The notes below the pieces were generated by a model. It saw nothing but the letters and a program-made list of their open reading frames with translations. It was not told where the DNA came from and made no database searches. Below are positions 7,986 through 18,116 of a stretch of 64,000 bases of DNA, one piece after another. Positions within the stretch are counted from its first letter, which is position 1; each line of letters opens with the position of its first letter. The DNA is from VRUE01 sp963728045 (GTDB lineage: Bacteria > Actinomycetota > Thermoleophilia > Solirubrobacterales > 70-9), in assembly GCA_963728045.1 (NCBI GenBank), contig CAVSIE010000003.1:12055-76054 (forward strand), read 5' to 3'. The position numbers and the translations under genes are program-made.

Positions 7986-8966
7986 ATGACCACTGACTTT
8001 CAGGTCCCCCGCATCAGCTCAGAGAAGGTGGACGATCGCCGCGGCACCTTCACCATCGAGCCCCTAGACAAGGGGTTCGGGTACACGTTCGGCAACAGCC
8101 TCCGCCGCGTCCTGCTCTCCTCGCTCGGCGGAGCTTCCATCACCAGTGTCCGCATCGAGGGGGTCGCGCACGAGTTCTCGACCGTGCCCGGCGTCAAGGA
8201 GGACGTCACCGACATCGTCCTGAACCTGAAGGACCTCGTCGTCCGCATGCACACCGACGCCGACGAGGTTGAGGCGCCGCTGGTGGCCACCGGCCCCGGC
8301 GAGGTCAAGGCCAAGGACATCGACCTGCCGTCGGGGGTGGAGATCCTCAACCCCGACGCGCCGATCGCGACGCTGGAGAAGAAAACCAAGCTCGAGGTCT
8401 ACCTGACGATCGGCCGCGGTCGCGGCTACTCGGCGGCTGAAGACAACAAGTCGGACGACCAGCCGATCGGCGTGATTCCGATCGACTCGATCTTCTCGCC
8501 GATCCGGCGCGCCTCTTACTCGGTCGACACCGCTCGCGTCGGTCAGCGCACCGACTTCGACAAACTGACTCTCGACCTCGAGACCGACGGCTCGATCGAG
8601 CCGGGGGCGGCGCTGCGCGAAGCCTCCGAGATCCTGATCAAGAGCCTGGCGATCTTCACCGACGCCGACCGGGTCGAGGAACTGACCGCGCGTGATCCGG
8701 TCGTTTCCCACACCGCCGATGCGGTGGCCGGGCTCGCCGGCGAAGGGATCGCCGAAAGCAACGGGCTCGATGAGATCCTGATCGAGGAGCTGGAGCTGGG
8801 CGTGCGCTCCTACAACTGCCTGAAGCGGGCGGGAGTGCAGACGGTCGGCGACCTGGTGCGGAAGTCCCGCGCCGAGCTGAACGCGATCCCCAACTTCGGC
8901 CAGAAGTCGATCGAGGAAGTGATCGAAACCCTCCAGTCCCGCGGCCTCGACCTGCAGCCGGACTAG
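7986..8966 (+). CDS. rpoA: RNA polymerase subunit alpha
   Basis: 326 aa. The N-terminal domain dimerises and assembles beta/beta' (GFGYTFGNSLRRVLLSS, residues about 30-45). The C-terminal domain (LELGVRSYNCLKRAG, then TVGDLVRKSRAELNAIPNFG) binds UP elements and activators. Full length; AAGGAATCC precedes ATG 7986. Part of the rpsK-rpsD-rpoA-rplQ run. Confidence 0.97.
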   Translation: MTTDFQVPRISSEKVDDRRGTFTIEPLDKGFGYTFGNSLRRVLLSSLGGASITSVRIEGVAHEFSTVPGVKEDVTDIVLNLKDLVVRMHTDADEVEAPLVATGPGEVKAKDIDLPSGVEILNPDAPIATLEKKTKLEVYLTIGRGRGYSAAEDNKSDDQPIGVIPIDSIFSPIRRASYSVDTARVGQRTDFDKLTLDLETDGSIEPGAALREASEILIKSLAIFTDADRVEELTARDPVVSHTADAVAGLAGEGIAESNGLDEILIEELELGVRSYNCLKRAGVQTVGDLVRKSRAELNAIPNFGQKSIEEVIETLQSRGLDLQPD

Positions 8967-8997
8967 GAGCGCGAGGGAGCAGGGGAGAGCAGAGCCG

Positions 8998-9351
8998 ATG
9001 CGTCACCGCAAGAAGCGCAACAAGCTCAGTCGCGACGCGTCGCATCGCGAGTCGCTGCTCTCCAACCTCTGCAAGCAGCTGATCGACCACGAGCGGATCG
9101 AAACCAGCCAGGCCAAGGCGAAGGCGGTCAAGCCCGAGGTCGAGCAGCTGATCACGCTCGCCAAGCGGGGCGACCTGCACGCGCGGCGCCAGGCGCTGGC
9201 GACGCTGCACAACGACAAGTTCATCGTGCACAAGCTGTTCGAGGAGGTCGCGCCGCGGTATGTCGAGCGGCCGGGCGGGTACACCCGCATCGTCAAGTTG
9301 GGTCCGAGGCGTTCGGACTCGACTGAGATGGTTTATCTCGAGTTGGTGTAG
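8998..9351 (+). CDS. rplQ: 50S ribosomal protein L17
   Basis: 117 aa, starting MRHRKKRNKLSRDASHRESL and ending in the conserved YTRIVKLGPRRSDSTEMV region. Last gene of the alpha operon. A large palindromic element starts 1 bp after its stop. Confidence 0.97.
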   Translation: MRHRKKRNKLSRDASHRESLLSNLCKQLIDHERIETSQAKAKAVKPEVEQLITLAKRGDLHARRQALATLHNDKFIVHKLFEEVAPRYVERPGGYTRIVKLGPRRSDSTEMVYLELV

Positions 9352-9352
9352 G

Positions 9353-9443
9353 GGAGGCGGGATTTCCTCCCGCCCCGACAAGTGCCGCGCTAATTAGCGC
9401 GGCACTTTGAGTATCCGCCGGTTCGGGAGGAAATCCCGCCTCC
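9353..9443 (+). repeat. Palindromic element A, copy 1 (after rplQ)
   Basis: Nested palindrome. Perfect 20-bp outer arms (9353-9372 and 9424-9443) enclose a perfect 11-bp inner hairpin (9380-9407, loop TAATTA). The internal strands CCCCGAC and TGAGTATCCGCCGGTT are identical in copy 2 at 10228, while both stems differ in sequence yet stay fully paired. The inner AAGTGCCGCGC hairpin could also end transcription of both convergent operons. Conserved loops with covarying stems suggest a structured RNA or REP-like DNA element. Confidence 0.75.
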
Positions 9444-9464
9444 ATCACTCACAAGCGAACCCGC

Positions 9465-10199
9465 CTAGTCGTAGTTGACTGACTCCAGGTACAAGCCGTG
9501 CGGGGGTGCTGTGTCGCCGGCTGCTGACCTAGGTGCGCCGGCTAGGAGCTGGGTGAAGTCCTCGACTGTGCGTCTTCCGGAAGCTGCTTCGAGCATGGTG
9601 CCTACTAGGGCGCGGACCATGTTGCGCATGAAGGCGTCGGCGGTGATGCGGAAGGAGAGGATGTCGCCTTCGGCGGTCCAGGCTGCGGTGAGGACGTCGC
9701 GGTCGAAGCGGACGTGGTCGGTCTGGGTCGGGGTGAAGGCGGTGAAGTCGTGCGTGCCGATGAGAGCCTCCGCGCAGGCGTCAAGGGCGTCGCGGTCGAC
9801 GCGGTGCGGCCACCAGAGCGCGCGACCCTGCTCAAAGGGGCTCGGGGTGCTCCGCGCGAGCACGCGGTAGCGGTAGCTCCGAGACTTCGCGCCGCGCCGG
9901 GCGTCGAAACCATCCGCTACGACCGCAGCCGTGGTGACCGCGATGTCGTCGGGCCCGACCCCGTTCAACCGCCGTGCCAAATCCCCCGGCACCTCCGCTT
10001 CCGTCTCGAAGCTGGCCACCTGCCCCAGCGCATGCACCCCTGCATCGGTCCTCCCGGCCACGGTCAGCTGCACGGATGCGCGCAGCACTGTCTCCAGCGC
10101 CGCCTCCAGCTCCCCCTGCACCGTCCGCAGCCCAGGCTGAGCCGCCCAGCCTCGGAATCTGCTTCCGTCATATTCGACGTCGAGCCTTACGGTTGGCAC
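9465..10199 (-). CDS. truA: tRNA pseudouridine(38-40) synthase
   Basis: Cytoplasmic enzyme that isomerises U38-40 in tRNA anticodon arms. About 244 aa from GTG 10199 (VPTVRLDVEYDGSRFRGWAA); the longer in-frame start would run through element A copy 2 and is unlikely. The catalytic loop GRTDAGVHALGQVASF holds the nucleophile Asp. C-terminus LYLESVNYD. Convergent with rplQ; a copy of element A lies on each side. Confidence 0.93.
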   Translation of the reverse strand: MPTVRLDVEYDGSRFRGWAAQPGLRTVQGELEAALETVLRASVQLTVAGRTDAGVHALGQVASFETEAEVPGDLARRLNGVGPDDIAVTTAAVVADGFDARRGAKSRSYRYRVLARSTPSPFEQGRALWWPHRVDRDALDACAEALIGTHDFTAFTPTQTDHVRFDRDVLTAAWTAEGDILSFRITADAFMRNMVRALVGTMLEAASGRRTVEDFTQLLAGAPRSAAGDTAPPHGLYLESVNYD

Positions 10200-10227
10200 G
10201 GGGCAGCAGTATGCAGCGACCGTGATA

Positions 10228-10320
10228 GCGACGCGGGGGACCTCCCGAACCGGCGGATACTCAAAGTCGTCGCGCCCATAAGCGCGACGACTTGTCGGGG
10301 CGGGAGGTCCCCCGCGTCGC
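10228..10320 (-). repeat. Palindromic element A, copy 2 (upstream of truA)
   Basis: Minus-strand copy of the element at 9353. Outer 20-bp arms at 10228-10247 and 10301-10320, inner 12-bp stem AAGTCGTCGCGC at 10264-10275 with 10282-10293, loop of 6. Read on the minus strand it carries the same CCCCGAC and TGAGTATCCGCCGGTT internal strands. It ends 28 nt before the truA start, so it could lie in the truA 5' leader. Confidence 0.75.
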
Positions 10321-10370
10321 CCACGCGCGCGGGGCGAGGGATGCCCGCCCCGCCGCCTAGAATCGCTTCC

Positions 10371-11183
10371 ATGCGAGTCCTGCTGACCAACGACGACGGA
10401 ATCTCTGCCCCCGGCCTGCAAGCCGCCCGCCGCGCCATCCGCGAGGTCGACGGGGTCGAGGTTGACGTGATCGCGCCGGACTCCAACCGCAGCGCCACCG
10501 CGCGCAGCATCACGACCCGCTCGCCGCTGACCGTCGAGGAGGTCGAGTTCGGCGACGGCGACGTCGGCTACGCGACTGACGGCACTCCGGTCGACTGCGT
10601 GCGCTTCGCCGAGCTGGGCCTAGTCGGCGGGCGGCCCGACCTGATCGTCTCCGGGATCAACCACGGCGCCAACCTCGGCGACGACATCACCTACTCGGGC
10701 ACGGTCGCCGCCGCCTTCGAGGGCATCGTGCTCGGGATTCCAGCGGTGGCGGTCTCTCAGCAGTCCTCCGGCGGCGGCATGGGCTACGTCAGCGGCAAGT
10801 TCGACTTCGGCGTCGCGGCCCCCTTCGCCGCCCAGCTGGTCCGTTGCCTCGCCAAAGAGCCGATGCCTCCTGCGACGCTGATCAACGTCAACTGCCCCGC
10901 CGGGGAGCCAACCGGGGTCGAGGTGACGAAACTGGGCAAGCGGATCTACAACGACGAGCTGAAGCTGGTCGGCGAGGAGTCGGACAGCCGCCGCCGCTAC
11001 GAGATCTACGGCTGGAAACCAGGCTACGAGGAGATCGAGGGAACCGACCTCTTCGCGGTTGCCGAAGGCCGCATCGCGGTCACTCCGATCCACTTCGACC
11101 TCACCGACCACGGCGGGCTGGAGCGGCTGCGGGGCTGGGAGTTCGCCGAGATGCTGGCGGCCTGCGCCCCCTCTTCGGTTTGA
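10371..11183 (+). CDS. surE: 5'/3'-nucleotidase SurE
   Basis: 270 aa. MRVLLTNDDGISAPG carries the Asp pair that binds the metal; VSGINHGANLGDDITYSGTVAAA is the second signature. Hydrolyses nucleoside monophosphates. Start ATG 10371 matches the family N-terminus. Its stop TGA overlaps a TTG that starts ligA. Confidence 0.94.
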   Translation: MRVLLTNDDGISAPGLQAARRAIREVDGVEVDVIAPDSNRSATARSITTRSPLTVEEVEFGDGDVGYATDGTPVDCVRFAELGLVGGRPDLIVSGINHGANLGDDITYSGTVAAAFEGIVLGIPAVAVSQQSSGGGMGYVSGKFDFGVAAPFAAQLVRCLAKEPMPPATLINVNCPAGEPTGVEVTKLGKRIYNDELKLVGEESDSRRRYEIYGWKPGYEEIEGTDLFAVAEGRIAVTPIHFDLTDHGGLERLRGWEFAEMLAACAPSSV

Positions 11184-13201
11184 GCGCCACTGACCCCAAG
11201 GAGCGCGCCGGCGAGCTGCGGCAGTTGCTGGAGCACCACAACCGTCTCTACTACGTCCTCGACGAACCCGAGGTCGGCGACGACGAGTACGACGCCCTGC
11301 TCGACGAGCTGCGGGCGATCGAGGCCGACCACCCGGAGCTGCGCACGCCGGACTCGCCGACGCAGCGGGTTGGGGCGCCCCCGCTCGACCGCTTCGAGCG
11401 GGTCGAGCACGCCGAGCAGATGCTCTCGCTTGCCAACGCGCGCAACGAGGAGGAGCTGCGCGGCTGGGAGACGCGGACCCGCAACCACCTGAAACGGCTC
11501 GACATCAGCGCCGCCGAGTTCAGCTACACGACCGAGCCGAAGATCGACGGCCTGGCGATCTCGCTCACCTACGAGGACGGCGTGCTCACCCGCGGCGCCA
11601 CCCGCGGCGACGGGCGCATCGGCGAGGACGTGACCCGCAACCTGCGCACGATCGGCGCGATCCCGCTGCGGATCGACGATGCGCCGCCGCTGGTCGAGGT
11701 GCGGGGCGAGGTCTACCTGCCGATCGCCGACTTCAAAGCGCTCAACGAGCGCCGCGCCGCGGCCGGCGAGCCGACCTTCGCCAACCCGCGCAACTCGGCC
11801 GCCGGCTCGATCCGCCAGCTCGACCCGGCGCTGGCGGCCGAACGGCCGCTCTCGATCTGGTGCTATGGCATCGGCGCCACCCGCGGCCTCGACCCCGAGA
11901 CGCACAGCGAGGAGCTCGAGTGGCTGGGTGAGCGCGGCTTCAAGGTCAACCCCGATATCGCCCACCACGAGGGGATCGACTCGACGGTGAAGCGCTGCCG
12001 CTGGTGGGAGGAGCGCCGCGAGGAGCTCGACTACGAGATCGACGGCGTCGTCGTCAAGATCGACGAGCGGGCGCTGTGGCGGGAGCTGGGCGTGGTCGGC
12101 CGCGAGCCGCGCTGGGCGATCGCCTGGAAGTTCCCCCCGACCACGGCGACGACGACCCTGCGCAAGGTGGTCTGGAACGTCGGCCGCACCGGCCACCTGG
12201 TGCCCTTCGCGATGCTGGAGCCGGTCCACGTCGGCGGCGTCACCGTCTCCACCGCCACTCTGCACAACGAGGAGGACCTGGCCCGCAAGGACGTTCGCGT
12301 CGGCGACGAGGTGGTCGTGATGCGGGCCGGCGACGTGATCCCCCAGGTGGTCTCGCCGTTGACCCAGCGCCGGCCGAAAGGGGCGCGTCGGGTCAAGCCG
12401 CCGAAGAAATGCCCGGCCTGCGGCACTCCCGTCGAGAAGCCCGAGGACGCGGTCTTCTCGATCTGCCCCAACCGGGCCGGCTGCCCGGGCCAGTCCTTCC
12501 AGCACGTCAAGCACTTCGTCAGCAAGGGGGCGATGGACATCGACGGCCTGGGGGAGAAGCAGGCGATGCGCTTCCTGCGCGAGGGGCTGATCGCCGACGT
12601 CGCCGACATCTACGAGCTGAAGGAGGAGCGGCTGGCGGAGCTGGAGGGGTTCGGCGAGCTCTCGGCCCGCAACCTGATGGCGGCGATCGAGCTCTCCCGC
12701 GAACGGCCCTTCAAAACGGTCCTCTACGCGCTTGGCCTGCCGGGAGTGGGCTACGTCACCGCGGAGGCGCTTGCCGACCACTTCGGCTCGATCGACGAGC
12801 TCCACGCTGCCGACCCGGAGCGGATCGAGGAGGTCGAGGGCGTCGGCCCGATCATGGCCGTGCAGATCGCCGAGTCGCTCGCCGACGAGCGCACCTGGGA
12901 GCTGGTCGGCAAGCTGCGCGAGAAGGGCCTGCGGCTGGAGCAGGATGCCTCCGAACGGCGGGCGACGGGAGGCCCGCTGGAGGGCAAGACCCTGGTCCTG
13001 ACCGGCACCCTGCCGGAGATGACCCGCGACGAGGCGGCGGCGGCGATCAAGGCGGCCGGCGGCAAGATCATCAACTCGGTCTCGAAAAAGACCGACTACG
13101 TCGTAGCCGGCGAGAGCCCCGGCTCGAAGCTGGCCAAGGCTGAGGAGCTGGGCGTCGAGATCCTCGACGAAGCCGGCCTGCGCGCCCTGCTTCAGATTTG
13201 A
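11180..13201 (+). CDS. ligA: NAD-dependent DNA ligase
   Basis: 673 aa, the usual LigA length, from TTG 11180 (TTGA overlap with surE). Seals nicks in replication and repair. Domain Ia and adenylation domain with TEPKIDGLAISLTYEDG (active-site Lys), OB fold, four-Cys zinc finger (CPACGTPVEKPEDAVFSICP and a later Cys), helix-hairpin-helix repeats, and a C-terminal BRCT domain (GGPLEGKTLVLTGTLPEMTR). Coupled translation with surE is likely. Confidence 0.96.
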   Translation: MSATDPKERAGELRQLLEHHNRLYYVLDEPEVGDDEYDALLDELRAIEADHPELRTPDSPTQRVGAPPLDRFERVEHAEQMLSLANARNEEELRGWETRTRNHLKRLDISAAEFSYTTEPKIDGLAISLTYEDGVLTRGATRGDGRIGEDVTRNLRTIGAIPLRIDDAPPLVEVRGEVYLPIADFKALNERRAAAGEPTFANPRNSAAGSIRQLDPALAAERPLSIWCYGIGATRGLDPETHSEELEWLGERGFKVNPDIAHHEGIDSTVKRCRWWEERREELDYEIDGVVVKIDERALWRELGVVGREPRWAIAWKFPPTTATTTLRKVVWNVGRTGHLVPFAMLEPVHVGGVTVSTATLHNEEDLARKDVRVGDEVVVMRAGDVIPQVVSPLTQRRPKGARRVKPPKKCPACGTPVEKPEDAVFSICPNRAGCPGQSFQHVKHFVSKGAMDIDGLGEKQAMRFLREGLIADVADIYELKEERLAELEGFGELSARNLMAAIELSRERPFKTVLYALGLPGVGYVTAEALADHFGSIDELHAADPERIEEVEGVGPIMAVQIAESLADERTWELVGKLREKGLRLEQDASERRATGGPLEGKTLVLTGTLPEMTRDEAAAAIKAAGGKIINSVSKKTDYVVAGESPGSKLAKAEELGVEILDEAGLRALLQI

Positions 13202-13249
13202 CACATTCGGCGCGCCACGTATGCGTCGCGCTCCGTCAGGGTCCTCGGC

Positions 13250-13474
13250 ATGGAGCTTGCACAGATCGGACCCTTGACATCTGCCTTCGAGACGACAGCG
13301 ACGGCGGTTGGCGCTGGGATCGTTCTCGGTGGCTTTACCTTTGGAACTGCCCGCCATCTGGCCGGTTGGCCTCGCAAGGCGCTGGAGGCGCGTGTCCTCA
13401 CGGATGGCTACGTCGGCGGTGTCGTCGGGGTAGTCGTGATCGTTGGGGACCTGATCCTGCGGTATGGTCTCTGA
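13250..13474 (+). CDS. Small membrane protein, unknown
   Basis: 74 aa with two hydrophobic stretches (VGAGIVLGGFTFGTA and a Val/Gly-rich helix VGGVVGVVVIVGDLIL). Starts 48 bp after ligA. No family recognised. Followed 23 bp later by another small membrane protein. Confidence 0.45.
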   Translation: MELAQIGPLTSAFETTATAVGAGIVLGGFTFGTARHLAGWPRKALEARVLTDGYVGGVVGVVVIVGDLILRYGL

Positions 13475-13497
13475 AATGAGTTGTCTGCGAGGCCATC

Positions 13498-13713
13498 GTG
13501 AGCAAGCATAACTTTCGTTACGCAAATATCGGCATCGCCGTTGCGGCAGCGATTATCTGGGGTGGGGTGATCCTCTTCAGGAACTCCGAAGCGGCGATTC
13601 AGGCAGTCGGGCTGATTGGGTTCTGTTCGGCGTTCGTCGTCTACCACGTGCTCGACGAGAGGGCGTGTCGACGAGAGGGCATTTCGACACGAGAGGAAAA
13701 GCGCCCTCAGTAG
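13498..13713 (+). CDS. Small membrane protein, unknown
   Basis: 71 aa from GTG 13498. Two hydrophobic segments (IGIAVAAAIIWGGVILF; IQAVGLIGFCSAFVVYHVL) and a charged tail (REGISTREEKRPQ). Base composition is less GC-rich than its neighbours. No family recognised. Its 3' end overlaps the 3' end of the dacB-like gene by 7 bp. Confidence 0.45.
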   Translation: MSKHNFRYANIGIAVAAAIIWGGVILFRNSEAAIQAVGLIGFCSAFVVYHVLDERACRREGISTREEKRPQ

Positions 13714-14946
13714 CTGGCGATCGCGGCGGCGATGCGGTCCTGTTCGAGGTGGGCGCGGCCGAGGTCGTCGACGCTGCCCATCAGGATCGAGAAGATCATC
13801 ACCTTGCCGCTGCGGTTGAAGCAGTAGCCGGAGAGGTTGCTGACCCCGGTCAGGGTGCCGGTCTTGACCCGGCAGCGGCCGGCGGCGGCGGTGCCGTCGA
13901 TGCGCGAGGCGACGGTGCCCTCGCGCCGGTCAGGGCGAGCGACTGGATGAAGTCGTCGCCGATCTCCTCGCCTCGCATCGACTGCAGGAAGCGGACGACC
14001 GCCGAGCGGCGAGGCGCGGTTGGAGCGGGTCAGGCCGGAGCCGTCGACGGCACGGACGCTGACTCCATGCTCGCGGGCGAAGCGCTCGACCACCGCCGCC
14101 CCGGCGGCGGTGGTGCCGGCGCTGCCGAAGTGGGCGCCGATCAGCTTCAGCAGCATCTCGGCGAAGAAGTTGTTGGAGTAGACGTTGGTCGCGTTGGCGA
14201 GCTGGGAGATGTTGGGGGAGCGGACGACCGCGAGCGTCTGTGCGTCCGTGGGGGCGGCCCGCAGCGCCACCTGGGGCGCGATCTGAACGCCGGCGCCTCG
14301 CAGCGAGCGGGCGAGCTTGCGGTCGCGACCTTGGCCGGGTCGGAGGCGAAGCTGCTGCCGCTGGAGCTGCTGTAGCCGGAGTTGAACGAGAGGCCCGAGA
14401 GGGGGCCGATGTAGGGGCTGGTCGCGTAGCCCGAGTCGGCGACGCCGCGCAGGCGGTCGAAGATCGTGTCGTCGGCGTAGAGGCGGCCGGTGACCGTGCG
14501 CACGCCCGCCGCGCGCAGCTGACGCCTTGAGCGCGAAGAGGTTGGTGCCGAGGCCGCCGAGGAAGCGGCCGTAGAAGGCGGGTGTGCCCAGCGCCGGGTC
14601 GCCGCCGCCCTGCAGGTAGAGGTTGCCGTGCAGGACGCCGTTGAGGTCGATGACCCCGTCGCTGAGGACTTTGGTCGCGATTCGCGTCGCGGCCCGAAGC
14701 GGGCGAGCGCCGTCGCCGTCGTGAACATCTTCATGTTCGAGGCCAGCGGCCGCGGCGTGCTTGCCGCCCGCGCGCAGAGGACCTCGCCGCTTTCGGCGTT
14801 GATCACGAAGAGCCCGCTGGCCGACCGCCGCCGCGGAGCAGCCGCGATTTCAGCGCTGCCGCAGAAATCGCCGCCGGGGCCGTCGCCGGCGAAAACGCGA
14901 GAACGGCGGCGACGAACGCGGCGAGTAGCGCGAGCGCCCGTCTCAT
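13707..14946 (-). pseudogene. dacB: D-alanyl-D-alanine carboxypeptidase (PBP4 type), multiply frameshifted
   Basis: Peptidase S13 family, periplasmic cell-wall enzyme. ATG 14946 opens a signal peptide (MRRALALLAAFVAAVLAFSP). Recognisable pieces in alternating frames: GLFVINAESGEVLCARA, then the SxxK box PLASNMKMFTTATAL, RLYADDTIFDRLRG, the SxN region VYSNNFFAEMLLKLIGAHFG, DGSGLTRSNRASP, and the KTG box CRVKTGTLTGVSNLSGYCF. At least four frame changes separate them. All catalytic boxes survive, and neighbours show the same defect, so sequence error is as likely as decay. Confidence 0.75.
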
Positions 14947-14961
14947 CTGCCTGAGATAATC

Positions 14962-16221
14962 ATGTTTATGGGCAAAGTTGTGGACCTCGAGCGAAGTTCT
15001 CGCCGAAACGCGGCCGAAGCCGCAAACGCCCCTCGAAGACCGCGCTCGTGCTCGGCGGCGGCGGCTTCACCGGCGGCGTCTACGAGATCGGCGCCCTGCG
15101 CGCCCTCGACCTGCTCGCGGTCAACAGCACCGTCAACGACTTCGACGTCTACGTCGGCACCAGCGCCGGCTCCTTCGTCGCCGGGATGCTCGCCAACGGC
15201 GTCACGCCCGATGAGATGATGCAGGTGATCAACAAGCGCGTGCCCTCGGAGCTCGAGGACCTCGACCTCGGCAAGGTGCTGAGGCCCAACTACCTCGGCT
15301 TCCTGCAGAAGGCGGCGATGCTGCCGCTGCGCACCGCGGAGCTGGCGCGCAATCTGGTGCGGATGGGCGAGTTCTCGGCGATCGACATCGGCGTCGGCCT
15401 CGCCGAGGCGCTGCCGACCGGCTTCTACTCGGGCAGCGGGATCTCCGACTACGTCGAGCGGTCGCTGGCCGACGCCGACGGCACCAACGACTTCCGCCTG
15501 CTCGAGAAGGAGCTCTACCTGACCGCCACCGACCTCGACACCTGCGAGCGGATCGTCTTCGGCGAGGAGGGCTGGGCCGACGTGCCGATCTCGAAGGCGG
15601 TCGAGTGCTCGACCACGCTGCCGATCGTCTACAAGCCGGTCGACCTGAAGGGCCGCCAGCTGATCGACGGCGGCATCCGCTCGACCACCAACGTCGACAT
15701 CGCGGTCGAGAAGGGCGCCAAGTTCATCGTCGTCGTCAACCCGCTGGTCCCCTTCGTCAACGACTTCGAGAAGACGATCCCGACCGTCTTCGGCACCCGC
15801 GTGCGGCGCGTCTCCGACATGGGCCTGCCGGCGATCGCCAACCAGACCTTCCGGCTGATCGCCCACGCCCGCCTGCACCAGGCGGTCGAGCAGTGGCGAA
15901 GAGAGCTACCCGGGCGTCGACATCATCCTGATCGAGCCCGAGCCCAACGACGAGCTGATGTTCGGCACGCCGATCATGGACTACTCGCGGCGCCTGCGGA
16001 TCGCCCGCCACGGCTTCGAGTCGGTCACCGCCACGCTGGCCCAGGACTACGACCGCTACAAGGAGATCGCCGAGCGCCACGGCCTCGAGATCTCCGAGCG
16101 CCGCGTCCGCCGCGTGGTCGAGCGGGCCGCCGAAGAGGAGCCCGAGCAGACCTCGGCCTGGCGGCGCGTGCTGGAGCAGACGACCTCGACCCTGCTGCGC
16201 CAGTCCGGCGAGGCCTCCTAG
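14962..16221 (+). CDS. Patatin-like phospholipase, frameshifted
   Basis: Serine lipase of the patatin family. Oxyanion loop TALVLGGGGFTGG, nucleophile elbow VGTSAGSFVAG (GxSxG), and the dyad Asp in LIDGGIRSTTNVD. One extra C near 15898 (TGGCGAAGAGAG) breaks the frame; without it the protein continues EESYPGVDIILIEPEP to LRQSGEAS at 16221. The N-terminus also changes frame between ATG 14962 and 15018. Divergent from dacB by 15 bp. Confidence 0.75.
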
Positions 16222-16320
16222 CCCCCCCGACCGGCACAGCCGGCTGTCTACGCGAGTCGTGCAGCTCGTCGAGCTTGTCTCTACTCAGCTTCGAGCGTAG
16301 AGCTGTGGCCTTGCAGCCGC

Positions 16321-18103
16321 CTAGCTCGCGTAGAGCTGCTCGATCTCCGGCTCGTGCTTGCTGGCGACGACCGCGCGCTTGACCTTCAGCGTCGGGGTCA
16401 GCTCGCCGGCTTCCTGGGAGAGGTCGCGGGGCAGGATCGCGATCTTCTTCACCTGCTCGACCCGGGCGAACTTCTCGTTGATCGTCTCCACGTGGTCTTC
16501 GATCGCCTTGCGGATCTCGTCGTTGGCGGCGAGCTGCTCGGGGTCCTCGGGCAGGCCGTGCTCCTTGGCGTAGGCGACGACCTCTTCGGGGTCGAGCGTG
16601 ACCAGCGCGACCAGGTAGGGCCGACGGTCGCCGACGACCACGCACTGGGAGACGAGCGGGTGCTGCTTGATCTCGTTCTCGAGGTTGGCGGGGGTGATGT
16701 TCTTGCCGCCCGCGGTGATGATGATGTCCTTCTTGCGGCCGGTGATCTTGATGAAGCCGTCCGAGTCGATCTCGCCGATGTCGCCGGTGTGCAGCCAGCC
16801 GTCGACGATCGTCTCGCGGGTCGCCTCCTCGTTCTTGTAGTAGCCCTGGAAGACGTTCGGGCCCTTGACCAGGATCTCGCCGTCCTCGGCGATCCTGACC
16901 TCGCAGCCCGGGAAGGGTTTGCCGATCGTGCCGACCTTGAAGTCGTCGGGGGAGGAGATCGTCGCCGCGGTCGAGGTCTCGGTCATCCCCCAGCCCTCGA
17001 GCACGAGGACGCCGGCGGCGTCGAAGAAGCTGAGGATCTCTGGGTTGATCGGCGCCGCGCCGGAGACCGCGAGGCGCAGGTTGCCGCCGAAGAGGCCGCG
17101 GATCTTGGAGAGCACCTGCTTGTCGGCGAAGTCGTACTGCTTGCGCAGCAGGAAGCCCGGCTGGCGGCCGCTGCGTTCGGCTGCGCGCATCTTCTTGCCG
17201 ACGCCGATCGCCCAGTTGAAGATGGCCTTCTTCAGGCCGCCCTCTTTCTCGATGGCGCTGGTCGCGGCGGTGTAGATCTTCTCGAAGATGCGCGGCACCG
17301 AGGGGAAGTAGGTCGGTTTCAGCTCGGCCAGGTTGGGCATGATCTTCAGCGGGTCGCGCTCCCAGTAGGCGAGCGTGGCGCCGAGGTCGAAGCTGCCGAG
17401 CTGGATCAGCAGGGCGAAGGAGTGGGCGAGGGGCAGGTAGAGGTAGGTGAGGTCTTCGTCTTCGATGACGCTGGTCTCGTTGACCATGTCGAGCATCGCC
17501 CGGTAGTTGCCGTGGGTGATGACGCAGCCCTTCGGCGGGCCGGTCGTGCCCGAGGTGTAGATGAAGGTGCAGATGTCCTCGGGGGTGACCGAGCTCCAGC
17601 GCGCCTCCCACTCGGCGGCGTCGCGGCCGGCGCCGCGGCTTCGCCAGGTCCTCGAACGAGATCGCGTCGTCGCTGGCGCCGGTCATCCGCACCACGTGCT
17701 CGAGCAGCGGCAGCTGGTCGCGGACCGCGCGGATCTTCTCCAGCTGCTCGTCGTCCTCGACGACGACGACCTTGGCGTCGGAGTTCTCCAGCACGTACTG
17801 GCACTCCTCGGGGGAGTTGGTCTGGTAGATCGGGACGACGATGGCGCCCGCCGAGAGCGCGGCGAAGTCGAAGTAGGTCCACTCCGGCCGGGTGTTGGCG
17901 AGGATCGAGACCTTGTCGCCCTTCTCGACGCCGAGGTCGATCAGGCCGAGCGAGAGCGAGCGGACCGTCTCGCGGACCTCGTCGAAGCTGCGGCTGACCC
18001 AGTCGTCGTCCTCCTTGTAGCGGACGGCCGGCGCGGCGCCGTAGATCTCTGCCGCGCGCGGCAGCAGATCGGCCAGCGTCTTCGAGTTGGTTCCCCTCTC
18101 CAT
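16321..18103 (-). CDS. Long-chain fatty acid-CoA ligase, one frameshift
   Basis: AMP-forming acyl-CoA synthetase. Starts MERGTNSKTLADLLPRAAEI; ATP loop YTSGTTGPPKG; PTYFPSVPRIFEKIYTA; VLEGWGMTETSTAAT; GWLHTGDIGEIDSDGFIKIT; KITGRKKDIIITAGGKNITP; ends PEIEQLYAS. A single extra C near 17641 (AAGCCGCGGC) splits it; restoring AAG CGC GGC joins the halves. Close to the FadD15 type of actinobacteria. A small HTH gene lies 13 bp upstream. Confidence 0.85.
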
Positions 18104-18116
18104 GCGGGGAGGAAGT

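Noticed and set aside
11024..13525. Long open frame antisense to ligA (over 800 codons)
   Set aside because: It is the mirror of LigA codon usage in GC-rich DNA, has no recognisable domains and covers both surE and ligA.
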